Assembly (NCBI GenBank): GCA_017633255.1
Contig: JAGBPS010000028.1
Span: 1 to 58,928, forward strand
Direction: 5' to 3'
DNA: 58,928 bases
Source of the DNA: Bacteroidales bacterium
Lineage (GTDB): Bacteria; Bacteroidota; Bacteroidia; Bacteroidales; WCHB1-69
Shown: positions 10,156 through 18,818 of the stretch, piece by piece
How the letters are laid out: the number at the start of each line of letters is the position of its first letter
How positions within the stretch are numbered: the first letter of the stretch is position 1
Made by a program: the position numbers and the translations under genes
The notes under the pieces: model-generated
What the model saw: the letters and a program-made list of their open reading frames with translations, nothing else
Told to the model about the DNA's origin: nothing
Database searches by the model: none

Positions 10156-11946
10156 TTAATTATCCTTAATGCAACGTATGGCATAGGAGTACTCCATAAG
10201 GCCATGGTTTAGGCGAGTTACAGTATTATTGGAGTAAGTATATTCCCGCAACCAAATGTTGTTGCTATTCTGCATAGTGGAAGACCACCAGCCAGCATAT
10301 TCTTTGTAGCTGTAATAGTTGAAGTATGTTCCATACCGCTGGGCATATCCTGAAGGATAGGCAGTGAACCAAGTGGCATTGTTTCTCTCTTGTTGGTTAC
10401 CTACAGTGCAATTACTGGAATTGCTCCTCCATTCGGTTTTGGAAGACAGTGATTTAGCGATATAAGAAGTATTGTTATTGCAGCGGAATCTCGGCTGGGT
10501 TCCCACATAATTGGTCATCTGAGTCCACTCGGCATCAATAGGCACATGCCAACCTTCGGGGCAGATTTGATGGAGGGAATCCGCACCACACTTAGCCTCT
10601 AGTTTGAAGCCCGAGTACTGCGATCCACCATCAGAATGGAAGTGGATGGTAAGTGGGCCCACAGTGGATGAAACACTGATAATACCCGTACCGCTAAACG
10701 TTCCCAACAAGACATTATCCGTACCTATACCGTCATAAACATAGATTTTATCACAGCAAGACTCTGTTTCGTACGAGCCAATCAGCGACATCATCTGCCC
10801 CTCCTGTCCAGGACGAACCACAAGATATCCGTGGCAGTTATTGGCATAGTTACCATTCTCACCCCCATTGTCACAAATATTGATGCCACAAGTAGTGATG
10901 GTATCCCAATCTGTAATAGGCATATTATAAATACCATTACTGGTGGAAGGAGCAAGTCCTTTAACCACCAAGCCCGTGTAGAGATAACCAAATTTCTCGA
11001 GCATTGCAGCGGTTAAATAACTGTCATAGCCATTCAAGCGAAAAGGACCGTAAGTGTCATTTCCCGGTACGTAAAGCGGAATAGAAACGCCATCACGGTA
11101 GTGCGTGGTACGCAGGTTCTCGCGCATCCAGCACTGCTCACCGATGACCACTGTTTGATAGATATTGCCATCATAGTCCATCACCGGACCGCAGCCAATG
11201 GGATGGTTGTTGGTGATGGTATTGTTGATGAGCGTGGAACCACTGCCAGCCACCGCAGCTCCATCATCGGCACGGTTATCGGTGACCACACAGTTGAGCA
11301 AGTAGGCGTTATTGCGCAAATAGGCACCGCCGCCCTGTGCGTTACCATCCAGCGCATCAATAGCATCACATTCCTTAATTACACAATGGCTGGCAGTACC
11401 GCCGTCAATCAACAAGCCTCCACCAAAGCCGTCGGTGAAGCCGTTGCGCACCACACAGCCGCTTATCAAGCCGCTCACTCGCGCAATACGGTGATTGCCC
11501 GCACCGGAAATGATGGTGCAATACGTAGCATCGGTCCAATGGCTGTTAACACCGGGAAAACGATGCTGGGTAGTGTCGGTGCCATACGAGTCGGCCTTGT
11601 AGCCGCCCCGCAAACTCACACCGGCAGGAATCACCATCTCGGCGGTGGTGGCATACTCACCCACTTTCACAAAGATGTCGCCACTGCCCGTACCCGAAGC
11701 ACTATCCACCAATAAAGCCAAGGCTGCCGGAATGGTCTGCTTGGCAGTTTCCCACGACAGACCGTCGCTATCATCGTTTGGTGCCGATGCCGAAACAAAC
11801 ACCTGCGCCTGCAGCTGTATTGTGCACAACGCCACCAGTACAACCATCAGGCATCTCTGCACCACACCCCACATGACGGCTGACGCCTTGTGTGGGCTTC
11901 TCAAGTCTTTGTCCCTTCGGGACTGTTCAAGAAATATGTTTTTCAT
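10156..11946 (-). CDS. Secreted FISUMP-domain protein with inserted CUB-like domain (paralogue 2 of 4)
   Basis: 596 residues from this ATG. The first 24 residues are a polar extension before a normal signal peptide, so the ATG at 11874 (MWGVVQRCL) is an attractive alternative start. The beta-helix-like part runs to about residue 255. FISUMP starts at DYDGNIYQTVVIGEQCWM (about 257) and reaches GYLYTG. About 104 extra residues (350-453) then look like a CUB domain: a paired CC, KIYVYDG, LLGTFSG, LTIHFHSDG and SGFKLEAKC. FISUMP resumes at ICPEGWHVP and ends AIRCIKDN. The other paralogues lack this insertion. CUB domains generally bind ligands or proteins, so this copy may have gained a binding module; that role is inferred. 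Confidence 0.82.
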   Translation of the reverse strand: MKNIFLEQSRRDKDLRSPHKASAVMWGVVQRCLMVVLVALCTIQLQAQVFVSASAPNDDSDGLSWETAKQTIPAALALLVDSASGTGSGDIFVKVGEYATTAEMVIPAGVSLRGGYKADSYGTDTTQHRFPGVNSHWTDATYCTIISGAGNHRIARVSGLISGCVVRNGFTDGFGGGLLIDGGTASHCVIKECDAIDALDGNAQGGGAYLRNNAYLLNCVVTDNRADDGAAVAGSGSTLINNTITNNHPIGCGPVMDYDGNIYQTVVIGEQCWMRENLRTTHYRDGVSIPLYVPGNDTYGPFRLNGYDSYLTAAMLEKFGYLYTGLVVKGLAPSTSNGIYNMPITDWDTITTCGINICDNGGENGNYANNCHGYLVVRPGQEGQMMSLIGSYETESCCDKIYVYDGIGTDNVLLGTFSGTGIISVSSTVGPLTIHFHSDGGSQYSGFKLEAKCGADSLHQICPEGWHVPIDAEWTQMTNYVGTQPRFRCNNNTSYIAKSLSSKTEWRSNSSNCTVGNQQERNNATWFTAYPSGYAQRYGTYFNYYSYKEYAGWWSSTMQNSNNIWLREYTYSNNTVTRLNHGLMEYSYAIRCIKDN

Positions 11947-11975
11947 ATTTAATTATGTATCTATATTTCAATTTC

Positions 11976-12059
11976 TCACTAATCTCTAAATTCAAACCTC
12001 TAATCACTACTTGCCATCCACTACTCACTATGTCCTAATCCTTAATCACCACCTCTAAT
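11976..12059. repeat. Heptanucleotide-period repeat array (degenerate CTAA-type units)
   Basis: Twelve consecutive 7-mers share an NNNCTAA pattern in register: TCACTAA, TCTCTAA, ATTCAAA, CCTCTAA, TCACTAC, TTGCCAT, CCACTAC, TCACTAT, GTCCTAA, TCCTTAA and two more. The array fills the gap between two FISUMP paralogues, and the stop codon of the 449-residue gene falls in the final unit. Confidence 0.75.
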
Positions 12060-13404
12060 TATCTTTCACGCAACGAACAGAAAGTCCATATCCTTTGTAA
12101 AAATTGCTTTCTCCCACTCCGTCTCTCATACTATAACCAATATACTTGTAGTAAGCATTATTGCCCGTTTCCGTCGATGACCAAATGTCAGCATAATTTT
12201 TCATCTGAGCGTAAGACCCCTCAAAATGTCCCGCTGGATAAGCACTAAAAAGTGTTGCATTATTGGAAGACATCTCCCCTCCTATGTAACAAGTATTGTT
12301 ATAGACATTCCATTCTGTCTTGGCTGCTAACGATTTGATATAATAATTACTATTGCCGTTACACCAGTTTCGCGAATCACTTCTTACATAATTTATCATC
12401 TGATTCCACTCGCTGATACTCGGCACATGCCAACCAACAGGGCAGATACCCTGAACTCCACTAGGATTAGCATTTGATGAAGCTGCCCCATGCATCACTG
12501 CAGGCCAGTTGTATAGGTAACCACTCCAGGTATAAACTATGGCATAATCCTCCGATGTCTGATAGTTTCTGTAAAAGTATGGAGTAGTGGTGGAAGTAGT
12601 ATTTCCCGATGTGATTTCTTCAATAGCTGTACCATCAGAAAAATGACGGGTACGGAGGTTCTCGCGCATCCAGCACTGCTCGCCAATTACCACTGTCTGG
12701 TATAGATTGCCGTCATAGTCGGCCACCACCCCACAGTCGGTAGGACGATTACGGGTGATGGTGTTGCTGATGAGGAAACCATTACCACCGGCTGCACCCG
12801 AGCCCTTGTCCCCACGACACTCGGTGACCACACAGTTGAGTAGCGTGCCGCCGTTCTGCACGTAGGCTCCCCCTCCTTCGGCGGGAGTTTCATCCTCTGT
12901 GATGGCATCGCACTCTTTGATAACACAGTAACGCACCACTGCATTGTTGCCGTCAATCAACACGCCGCCACCAAAGTCGTTGGCAAATCCATGACGAATC
13001 ACACAGCCATCGAGTTCCCCATGCACTGTAGCAATGCGATGGTTTCTGTCACCTTTGATGATGGTACACCAATTGACATCCGTCCAATGGAAATTGGCTC
13101 CGGGGAGGTTTCGCTTTGAGGTGTCAGTACCGGTAGAGGAAGGCGCATAGCCACCCATCACTATCTTTCCGGCAGGAATGGTAAGTTCAGCATTAATGTC
13201 ATACTGGCCTGCTTTGACAAAGACCGTACCATTGGCCCCTGCCGCCGCAATACCCGCCGCAAGGGTCTTCTTAGCCGTCGTCCATGAATAGCCTTCCCCG
13301 CTGTCATCTTCCCTTGCCGCATCCACATATATATTCTGCGCCAGACCAGCCATACAGCTTCCTGCCAGCATCAACATGGTAATCAATCGCCCAAATCTGT
13401 TCAT
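12055..13404 (-). CDS. Secreted FISUMP-domain protein (paralogue 3 of 4)
   Basis: 449 residues with a signal peptide ending near AGLAQ (residue 23). The beta-helix-like region has rungs IDGNNAVVRYCVIKECDA, GGGAYVQNGGTLLNCVV and ISNTITRN. The C-terminal FISUMP domain starts at DYDGNLYQTVVIGEQCWM and has RENLRT, ICPVGWHVPS, AKTEWN, FSAYPAG and SVRCVKDN. The architecture matches the neighbour at 8771-10099 without insertion. It is separated from the upstream paralogue by a 40-bp heptamer array. Secreted or cell-surface location is supported; no enzyme motif is visible. Confidence 0.85.
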   Translation of the reverse strand: MNRFGRLITMLMLAGSCMAGLAQNIYVDAAREDDSGEGYSWTTAKKTLAAGIAAAGANGTVFVKAGQYDINAELTIPAGKIVMGGYAPSSTGTDTSKRNLPGANFHWTDVNWCTIIKGDRNHRIATVHGELDGCVIRHGFANDFGGGVLIDGNNAVVRYCVIKECDAITEDETPAEGGGAYVQNGGTLLNCVVTECRGDKGSGAAGGNGFLISNTITRNRPTDCGVVADYDGNLYQTVVIGEQCWMRENLRTRHFSDGTAIEEITSGNTTSTTTPYFYRNYQTSEDYAIVYTWSGYLYNWPAVMHGAASSNANPSGVQGICPVGWHVPSISEWNQMINYVRSDSRNWCNGNSNYYIKSLAAKTEWNVYNNTCYIGGEMSSNNATLFSAYPAGHFEGSYAQMKNYADIWSSTETGNNAYYKYIGYSMRDGVGESNFYKGYGLSVRCVKDN

Positions 13405-13411
13405 TATAATT

Positions 13412-13446
13412 ATTAATTGTTAATTGTTAACTATTAACTGCTTGTT
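13412..13446. repeat. Heptanucleotide-period repeat array (TTAATTG type)
   Basis: Five 7-mers in register: ATTAATT, GTTAATT, GTTAACT, ATTAACT, GCTTGTT. The stop codon of the 760-residue gene lies at the array end. It fills the gap to the next paralogue. Confidence 0.75.
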
Positions 13447-15727
13447 AGTCTTTCACGCAACGAACGGATAAGTAGTAGTTCAAATATTCGTCTGCAAAGT
13501 TCAGTTCTGACTGATTATAGACAACCGCGATCCGACATGCTCTTTCATTATTATATTGTGTAGCAGACCACCAGCAGTTACTCAAAGTAAAATCGGAATA
13601 GGTATCTATCCTGAACCATCCCGCAGGCATAGCGGAGAATCCTGTGGCATTGTTGGCACTCTGGTTGTAGCCCGGGTAGCAACTGCTATAATTGTAGTTT
13701 GTCCAACCATTGGGTGCAGCCAAGGCCTTGGCAATGTAATTGGAGTTGTTATCACAACGGCAAGTGGACAATCCGCCCACAGTGGAGCGTAACTGTTCCC
13801 ATTCCGAACGGCTCGGCAGGTGCCAGCCGTTTGGACAAATACCCTGCACATAGGAGGGATTTCCATTAGAAGAAAGGGCTCCGTTCATTACCGTCTCCCA
13901 ACTGTATAGCAAGCCATAAGCAGTCTGTGTGGCCGGAGTATTGTTGGGATATCTGAAATCCACATTGCCACCACCGCTATAATGTTTGGTACGCAAATTT
14001 TCCTTCATCCAGCACTGCTGTCCAATCTGGACGGTGGCGTAAGTATTGCCATCCACATCGGTAACTGTGGGGGCACCAGGACAAGGCTGTCCGCCTGTTG
14101 TAATGCTGACACTCTCACCGTAGGCTGTACCTATGGCGTTGGTGGCGTATGCCCTCACATAATAGGTAGTATTAGCGGTCAAGCCTGTAATGCTGCTGTT
14201 AAAGTTACCCACACCGCTACCATCGGTCGTGTGGCTGTCATTAACGGTAGGGTTCTCCGTAGTGCTCCAGCACACACCTCGAGCCGTCACCACCGAGCCT
14301 CCGTCCGCGGTAACATTACCACCACCAGTAGCCGAGTTAGCCGACACATTGGCCACCGCAGCCGTGGTGACCACCGGCACCGTCTGGCCTTCCGTGCTGG
14401 CAAGTTCAGGATCCCTGATACAACGTACTGATAGACCATATGTTTTGTATGTATAAGAATTACCCATACTTCTATCGGAATGCGACAAATACCGATGATA
14501 AGCGTACGTGTTATTATATTCTCTGGTAGTCCAAAAATTCCCGACATAGTTTACATCTCTGAAATAGCTGTCCCAATATCCAGCTGGCATCCCAGTAAAA
14601 CGGGTGCCATTATTCGTGGAACGGGAATAAGAGCCATACTCAGCACCAATATTGCAACTGCTGTTAGATGTGTTCCAGCCAATTTTCGATGCCAAAGCTT
14701 TGCCATAATACCCTCCGTTGTTGTTACAAAGAAAACGAGGCTGACTGGAAACGTAAGTAACCAACTCATCCCACTCCGCATAAGAAGGCAGATGCCAACC
14801 ATCGGGACAGATACCCTGCACCCCACTGGGATTGGTGTTGCTACTCGCCCCATTTTTCATGGCGGCATACCAATTGTAATGGAGACCATATTCCGAAATG
14901 TTCAAATTTGTATTTTCATAGTAGCAGGGATATGACTGGTTAGAAGTCGCCAAGGGAATGGAATTGCCATCGGCATAGTGGGTGGTACGCAGATTCTGCT
15001 TCATCCAGCATTGCTTGCCGATAAGCACCGCATCGTAATAGTTGCCGTCGTAGTCAATCACGTAGCCACAGCCAATAGGCGCGTTGCGGGTGATGGTATT
15101 GTTGATGAGGCTTCCGTCCTCACCGGTCACCCCTACTCCATTGTCAGCGCGGCACTCGGTAACGATGCTGTTGATCAGCACACCATTGTTGCGAATATAG
15201 GCGCCACCGCCCTCGCCGTTGTAGTCGTCATCGTCAATGGCGTCACACTCCTTGATCACACAATAGCGAGCCACACCACCATCAATCAGCAGTCCGCCAC
15301 CAATGGTACTACTATAGCCGTTGCGCACCACGCAGCCGTCCAGCACACCATTCACCGTAGCAATGCGGTGGTCGCCTTTTCCCGTAATGATAGTACACCA
15401 GGCATTGTCAGTCCAGTGCATGTTCACGCCCGGCAATCGGCGCAGCGAGGTATCTGTTCCCTCCGAAATCTGTTGATAGCCGCCCTTCACGGTCACCCCC
15501 GCAGGAATCATCAGTTCCTCAGTAATAGCATAATCACCGGCCTTGACACACACTATACCGTTGCTTCCGACCTCCGTCAATGCAGCGGATATAGTTTGTT
15601 TAGCAGATTCCCATGAAGAACCGTTACCAGTGTCATCGGTAGCGGATGAAGACACAAAAACCATCGTCTGTGCATGAATACCTAGGCATACCAGCAAAAA
15701 CGAAGCGAAAAGTATATATTTTCTCAT
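13445..15727 (-). CDS. Secreted protein with beta-helix-like region, two FISUMP domains and a fibronectin-III-like domain (paralogue 4 of 4)
   Basis: 760 residues with a signal peptide ending GIHAQ (residue 20). The order is a beta-helix-like region to about 230, FISUMP 1 (DYDGNYYDAVLIGKQCWM to SVRCIRDPE, about 238-440) and a fibronectin-III-like domain (about 450-545; RGVCWSTTENPT, ITGLTANTTYYVRAYA). FISUMP 2 follows (DVDGNTYATVQIGQQCWM to SVRCVKD, about 550-760). FISUMP 2 is clearly diverged from FISUMP 1, so the second copy is not a recent duplication. It is the promoter-proximal gene of the cluster, 38 nt from the -7 box. No T9SS sorting domain is present. Confidence 0.85.
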   Translation of the reverse strand: MRKYILFASFLLVCLGIHAQTMVFVSSSATDDTGNGSSWESAKQTISAALTEVGSNGIVCVKAGDYAITEELMIPAGVTVKGGYQQISEGTDTSLRRLPGVNMHWTDNAWCTIITGKGDHRIATVNGVLDGCVVRNGYSSTIGGGLLIDGGVARYCVIKECDAIDDDDYNGEGGGAYIRNNGVLINSIVTECRADNGVGVTGEDGSLINNTITRNAPIGCGYVIDYDGNYYDAVLIGKQCWMKQNLRTTHYADGNSIPLATSNQSYPCYYENTNLNISEYGLHYNWYAAMKNGASSNTNPSGVQGICPDGWHLPSYAEWDELVTYVSSQPRFLCNNNGGYYGKALASKIGWNTSNSSCNIGAEYGSYSRSTNNGTRFTGMPAGYWDSYFRDVNYVGNFWTTREYNNTYAYHRYLSHSDRSMGNSYTYKTYGLSVRCIRDPELASTEGQTVPVVTTAAVANVSANSATGGGNVTADGGSVVTARGVCWSTTENPTVNDSHTTDGSGVGNFNSSITGLTANTTYYVRAYATNAIGTAYGESVSITTGGQPCPGAPTVTDVDGNTYATVQIGQQCWMKENLRTKHYSGGGNVDFRYPNNTPATQTAYGLLYSWETVMNGALSSNGNPSYVQGICPNGWHLPSRSEWEQLRSTVGGLSTCRCDNNSNYIAKALAAPNGWTNYNYSSCYPGYNQSANNATGFSAMPAGWFRIDTYSDFTLSNCWWSATQYNNERACRIAVVYNQSELNFADEYLNYYLSVRCVKD

Positions 15728-15764
15728 AAGCTAAATTTTTTCTCAAAACAAAAATTACATTCGG

Positions 15765-15795
15765 CAAAGATAACAATAATAATTGGATATGCAAA
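15765..15795 (-). promoter_or_regulatory. Bacteroidetes-type promoter for the FISUMP/surface-protein cluster
   Basis: On the minus strand, TTTG (15795-15792), 19 nt, then TATCTTTG (15772-15765) match the Bacteroidetes sigma consensus TTTG-N19-21-TAnnTTTG. The predicted start leaves about a 30-nt leader before the ATG at 15727. It is the only clear promoter found for the five-gene run. Confidence 0.75.
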
Positions 15796-15888
15796 TATTT
15801 TTCAACAATTTAATGTTAAAAAACTCAAAGGTAAAAATTTGATTGATTTTATTTTGCGAAAACGAAGGTCAACGAAAGCGGCAGGCAT

Positions 15889-15923
15889 AAAAAAAAAGTG
15901 ACCAGTTACGGTCACTTTTTTTT
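15889..15923 (-). terminator. Rho-independent terminator after ppdK (symmetrical)
   Basis: The perfect stem GTGACC/GGTCAC (15898-15903 with 15910-15915) has a 6-nt loop. It is flanked by nine A and eight T, so it can act on both strands. It lies 24 nt past the ppdK stop codon. On the plus strand there is no gene for it to end. Confidence 0.9.
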
Positions 15924-15946
15924 CTCAGAATATTTTTTTCTAAAAA

Positions 15947-18667
15947 TTAGGCATTTTTGATAGCGGCCTGAGCGGCAGCCAAACGGGCCACGGGCACGCG
16001 GAAAGGTGAACATGACACATAAGTCATGCCGGCTTTGTAGAAGAATTCTACAGAAGCGGGATCACCACCATGCTCACCGCAAACACCGCACTTCAGGTTG
16101 GCACGGGTGCTGCGACCACGTTCCACACCTAACTTCACCAACTGGCCAACGCCTTCCTGATCCAAAGTGTTGAACGGGTCGGCGGGGATGATCTTCTCAT
16201 CAATATAAGCATGAACGATAGCGTTCACATCGTCACGGCTGAAGCCGAAGGTCATCTGGGTCAAGTCGTTGGTACCGAAGGAGAAGAATTCTGCCACCTG
16301 AGCAATCTTGTCAGCCACGAGGGTAGCTCTCGGAATCTCGATCATGGTTCCGAAGAGGTAGTTGATGGTTACACCGAACTTAGCCTCGATTTCGGCTTTC
16401 ACGCGATTGGCGATAGCTTTCTGGTGCTCCAGCTCCTTCACATTGATGGTGAGGGGAACCATGATTTCCAAACGAGGATCGTGGCCTTCCTTCATCAATT
16501 CAGCGGTAGCCTGGAACAAAGCGCGGAACTGAGTTTCAGTGATTTCGGGATAAACAATACCCAGACGAACACCACGGAGACCCATCATCGGGTTCACTTC
16601 GTGCAATGCCTCGATACGTTTCACCAGTTCTTCTTCGCTCATGCCACGTTCTTTGGCCAAAGCTTCGATTTTTGCTTTCTCGTTGGTTTTGGGAACGAAT
16701 TCATGCAATGGGGGATCCATCAAACGGAAAGTCAGCGGTTTGCCATCCAGCACCTTCAAAGTACCTTTTGCACTCTCGCGGATATAGGGTTCCAGTTCCT
16801 TCAGAGCGGCAATACGGTCTTCGGTAGTGTTGGTCAGAATCATGTTGCGCAGCTTGGCCAGCGGTTTCTCGCTGTTCTTGCCATAGAACATGTGCTCGAT
16901 ACGGAACAGACCGATACCTTCAGCACCGAAGTTCACAGCGTTCTGAGCGTCATCGGGGTTATCAGCATTGGTGCGGACACCCATAGTGCGGTATTTGTCC
17001 ACCAGCTTCATGAATTCCTGGAACAACGGGTTCTCGGTAGCGTCAATCATCTTCACTTCCTCAGCGTAAACCCAGCCTTTGGAACCATTCAAGCTCAGCA
17101 GGTCACCTTCTTTGAAGGTCTTGCCGGCGATGTTCACGGTGCGGGCGTTCATGTCGATATGAACAGCGTCGCAACCTACGATGCAGCATTTACCCCAGCC
17201 ACGAGCAACCAATGCAGCGTGAGAGGTCATACCACCACGAGCAGTCAGGATACCGGTAGCGGCACGCATACCTTCCACATCTTCGGGGTTGGTTTCCTCA
17301 CGAACGAGGATGTTTTTCACTTTCTTAGCGGCATATTCCTTAGCCTTTTCGCTGTCGAGGGCGATGATACCCACAGCACCACCAGGACCTGCGGGCAGAC
17401 CCTTGGCGATTACTTCGTGTTTCTTCTCGTCAGCGGCATCCAAAATCGGGTGCAGCAGTTCGTCCAACTGGGCGGGAGAGAGGCGCATCACCACTTCCTT
17501 CTCGTCAATCAAACCTTCGCGCATCATATCGAGAGCCATGGTCAAAGCGGCCACACCGGTACGCTTGCCCACGCGGCACTGCAGCATATACAGTTTGCCA
17601 TCCTGGATGGTGAACTCGGTATCGAGCATGTCATGATAGTTCTTTTCCAAGATTTCACGAACATTGCAAAGTTCCTTATAAGTTTCGGGCATCAGCTCCT
17701 GCATAGAATGCATGTGCTTGTTCTGCTCGTTCTTGGTGTCATCGTTCAAGGGGTTGGGGGTACGGATACCAGCCACAACGTCCTCGCCCTGAGCGTTGAT
17801 CAACCATTCGCCATAGAATTGGTTGTCACCGGTAGCGGGGTTACGGGTGAAAGCCACGCCGGTAGCGGAGGTGTCGCCCATGTTACCGAACACCATGGTC
17901 TGCACGTTCACAGCGGTGCCCCAGTCATCGGGAATACCTTCGATGCGACGGTAAGAGATAGCTTTCTTACCATTCCAGCTCTTGAACACGGCCTTGATAC
18001 CGCCTTCCAGCTGAGCCTTGGCGTCATCCGGGAATTCAGTGCCGAGCACTTCTTTGATTTTAGCCTTGAAAGCGTTGGCTAATTGCAGCAATTCGTCAGC
18101 GGTGATTTCTGTATCGCTTTTGTAACCTTTGCTCTCTTTGAATTGATCCAGCATATCATCCAGCTGTTTGCGGATGCCTTTGCCGTCAGCGGGTTCAATA
18201 CCTTCAGCCTTCTCCATCACCACGTCGGCGTACATCATGATCAGACGACGATAAGAGTCATACACGAAGCGGGGGTTGTTGGTTTTCTTGATCAGGCCGG
18301 GGAGCGTTTTAGAGCTCAAACCAATATTCAGTACGGTATCCATCATGCCGGGCATAGAGCTGCGGGCACCAGAACGGCAGGAAACCAAGAGAGGATTTTC
18401 GGGGTCATCGTATTTCATTCCCATAATCTTTTCCATCTGAGCCATACCTGCCCAAACTTCGTCCATCAAACCATTAGGAAGCTGGCAGTTGTTGCCGTAA
18501 TAGGCGGTGCAGCATTCGGTAGTGATGGTCAGACCAGCGGGAACTGGCAATCCCAATAAACACATCTCGGCGAGGTTAGCACCCTTGCCACCCAACAAAT
18601 TTTTCATGTCGGCTTTGCCCTCAGCGGTCTTTCCGCCAAAGGTGTAAACGTACTTAACTTTACTCAT
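15947..18667 (-). CDS. ppdK: Pyruvate, phosphate dikinase
   Basis: 906 residues from the ATG at 18667; a TTG two codons upstream is a weaker start. It interconverts pyruvate, ATP and phosphate with phosphoenolpyruvate, AMP and diphosphate, and in anaerobic Bacteroidales it works at the PEP-pyruvate node. The family features are all present: an N-terminal GGKGANLAEM in the nucleotide-binding half, the phosphohistidine loop ARGGMTSHAA (His about 483) in the swivelling domain, and the C-terminal PEP/pyruvate barrel with CGVCGEHGG (catalytic Cys about 863). Length matches the bacterial family. It is monocistronic, with its own promoter (18723-18752) and terminator. It is divergent from ccsBA. Confidence 0.97.
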   Translation of the reverse strand: MSKVKYVYTFGGKTAEGKADMKNLLGGKGANLAEMCLLGLPVPAGLTITTECCTAYYGNNCQLPNGLMDEVWAGMAQMEKIMGMKYDDPENPLLVSCRSGARSSMPGMMDTVLNIGLSSKTLPGLIKKTNNPRFVYDSYRRLIMMYADVVMEKAEGIEPADGKGIRKQLDDMLDQFKESKGYKSDTEITADELLQLANAFKAKIKEVLGTEFPDDAKAQLEGGIKAVFKSWNGKKAISYRRIEGIPDDWGTAVNVQTMVFGNMGDTSATGVAFTRNPATGDNQFYGEWLINAQGEDVVAGIRTPNPLNDDTKNEQNKHMHSMQELMPETYKELCNVREILEKNYHDMLDTEFTIQDGKLYMLQCRVGKRTGVAALTMALDMMREGLIDEKEVVMRLSPAQLDELLHPILDAADEKKHEVIAKGLPAGPGGAVGIIALDSEKAKEYAAKKVKNILVREETNPEDVEGMRAATGILTARGGMTSHAALVARGWGKCCIVGCDAVHIDMNARTVNIAGKTFKEGDLLSLNGSKGWVYAEEVKMIDATENPLFQEFMKLVDKYRTMGVRTNADNPDDAQNAVNFGAEGIGLFRIEHMFYGKNSEKPLAKLRNMILTNTTEDRIAALKELEPYIRESAKGTLKVLDGKPLTFRLMDPPLHEFVPKTNEKAKIEALAKERGMSEEELVKRIEALHEVNPMMGLRGVRLGIVYPEITETQFRALFQATAELMKEGHDPRLEIMVPLTINVKELEHQKAIANRVKAEIEAKFGVTINYLFGTMIEIPRATLVADKIAQVAEFFSFGTNDLTQMTFGFSRDDVNAIVHAYIDEKIIPADPFNTLDQEGVGQLVKLGVERGRSTRANLKCGVCGEHGGDPASVEFFYKAGMTYVSCSPFRVPVARLAAAQAAIKNA

Positions 18668-18722
18668 TTTCAATTACTTTACAGATTAGTATAAAAATAT
18701 TTATCGTCATTTTTTAAGGGTG

Positions 18723-18752
18723 CAAAGATACGAAAAAATTTCAATGTGCAAA
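18723..18752 (-). promoter_or_regulatory. Promoter of ppdK
   Basis: On the minus strand, TTTG (18752-18749), 18 nt, then TATCTTTG (18730-18723). The ATG lies 56 nt below the -7 box. The -33 box lies within a heptamer array, so that repeat supplies part of the promoter. Confidence 0.75.
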
Positions 18753-18784
18753 TTAGCAAATGTGCTAATGTGCCAATTATTCAG
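18743..18784. repeat. Heptanucleotide-period repeat array (AATGTGC / GCTAATG type)
   Basis: Six 7-mers in register: AATGTGC, AAATTAG, CAAATGT, GCTAATG, TGCCAAT, TATTCAG. It shares its words with the array at 28550-28612 and lies in the divergent ppdK/ccsBA promoter region. Confidence 0.6.
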
Positions 18785-18791
18785 ATTTTTG

Positions 18792-18799
18792 TATTTTTG
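18792..18799 (+). promoter_or_regulatory. Possible -7 box of ccsBA
   Basis: TATTTTTG matches TAnnTTTG, 20 nt before the ATG at 18819. There is no good TTTG box at the usual distance, so this rests on the -7 element alone. Confidence 0.4.
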
Positions 18800-18818
18800 C
18801 GGAGCAAAATATTTAATA

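Noticed and set aside
16211..18082. A 623-codon open frame on the plus strand across ppdK
   Set aside because: It is antisense to a fully conserved pyruvate phosphate dikinase. Its translation is rich in His, Gln and Ser with no domain, as expected of a shadow frame.
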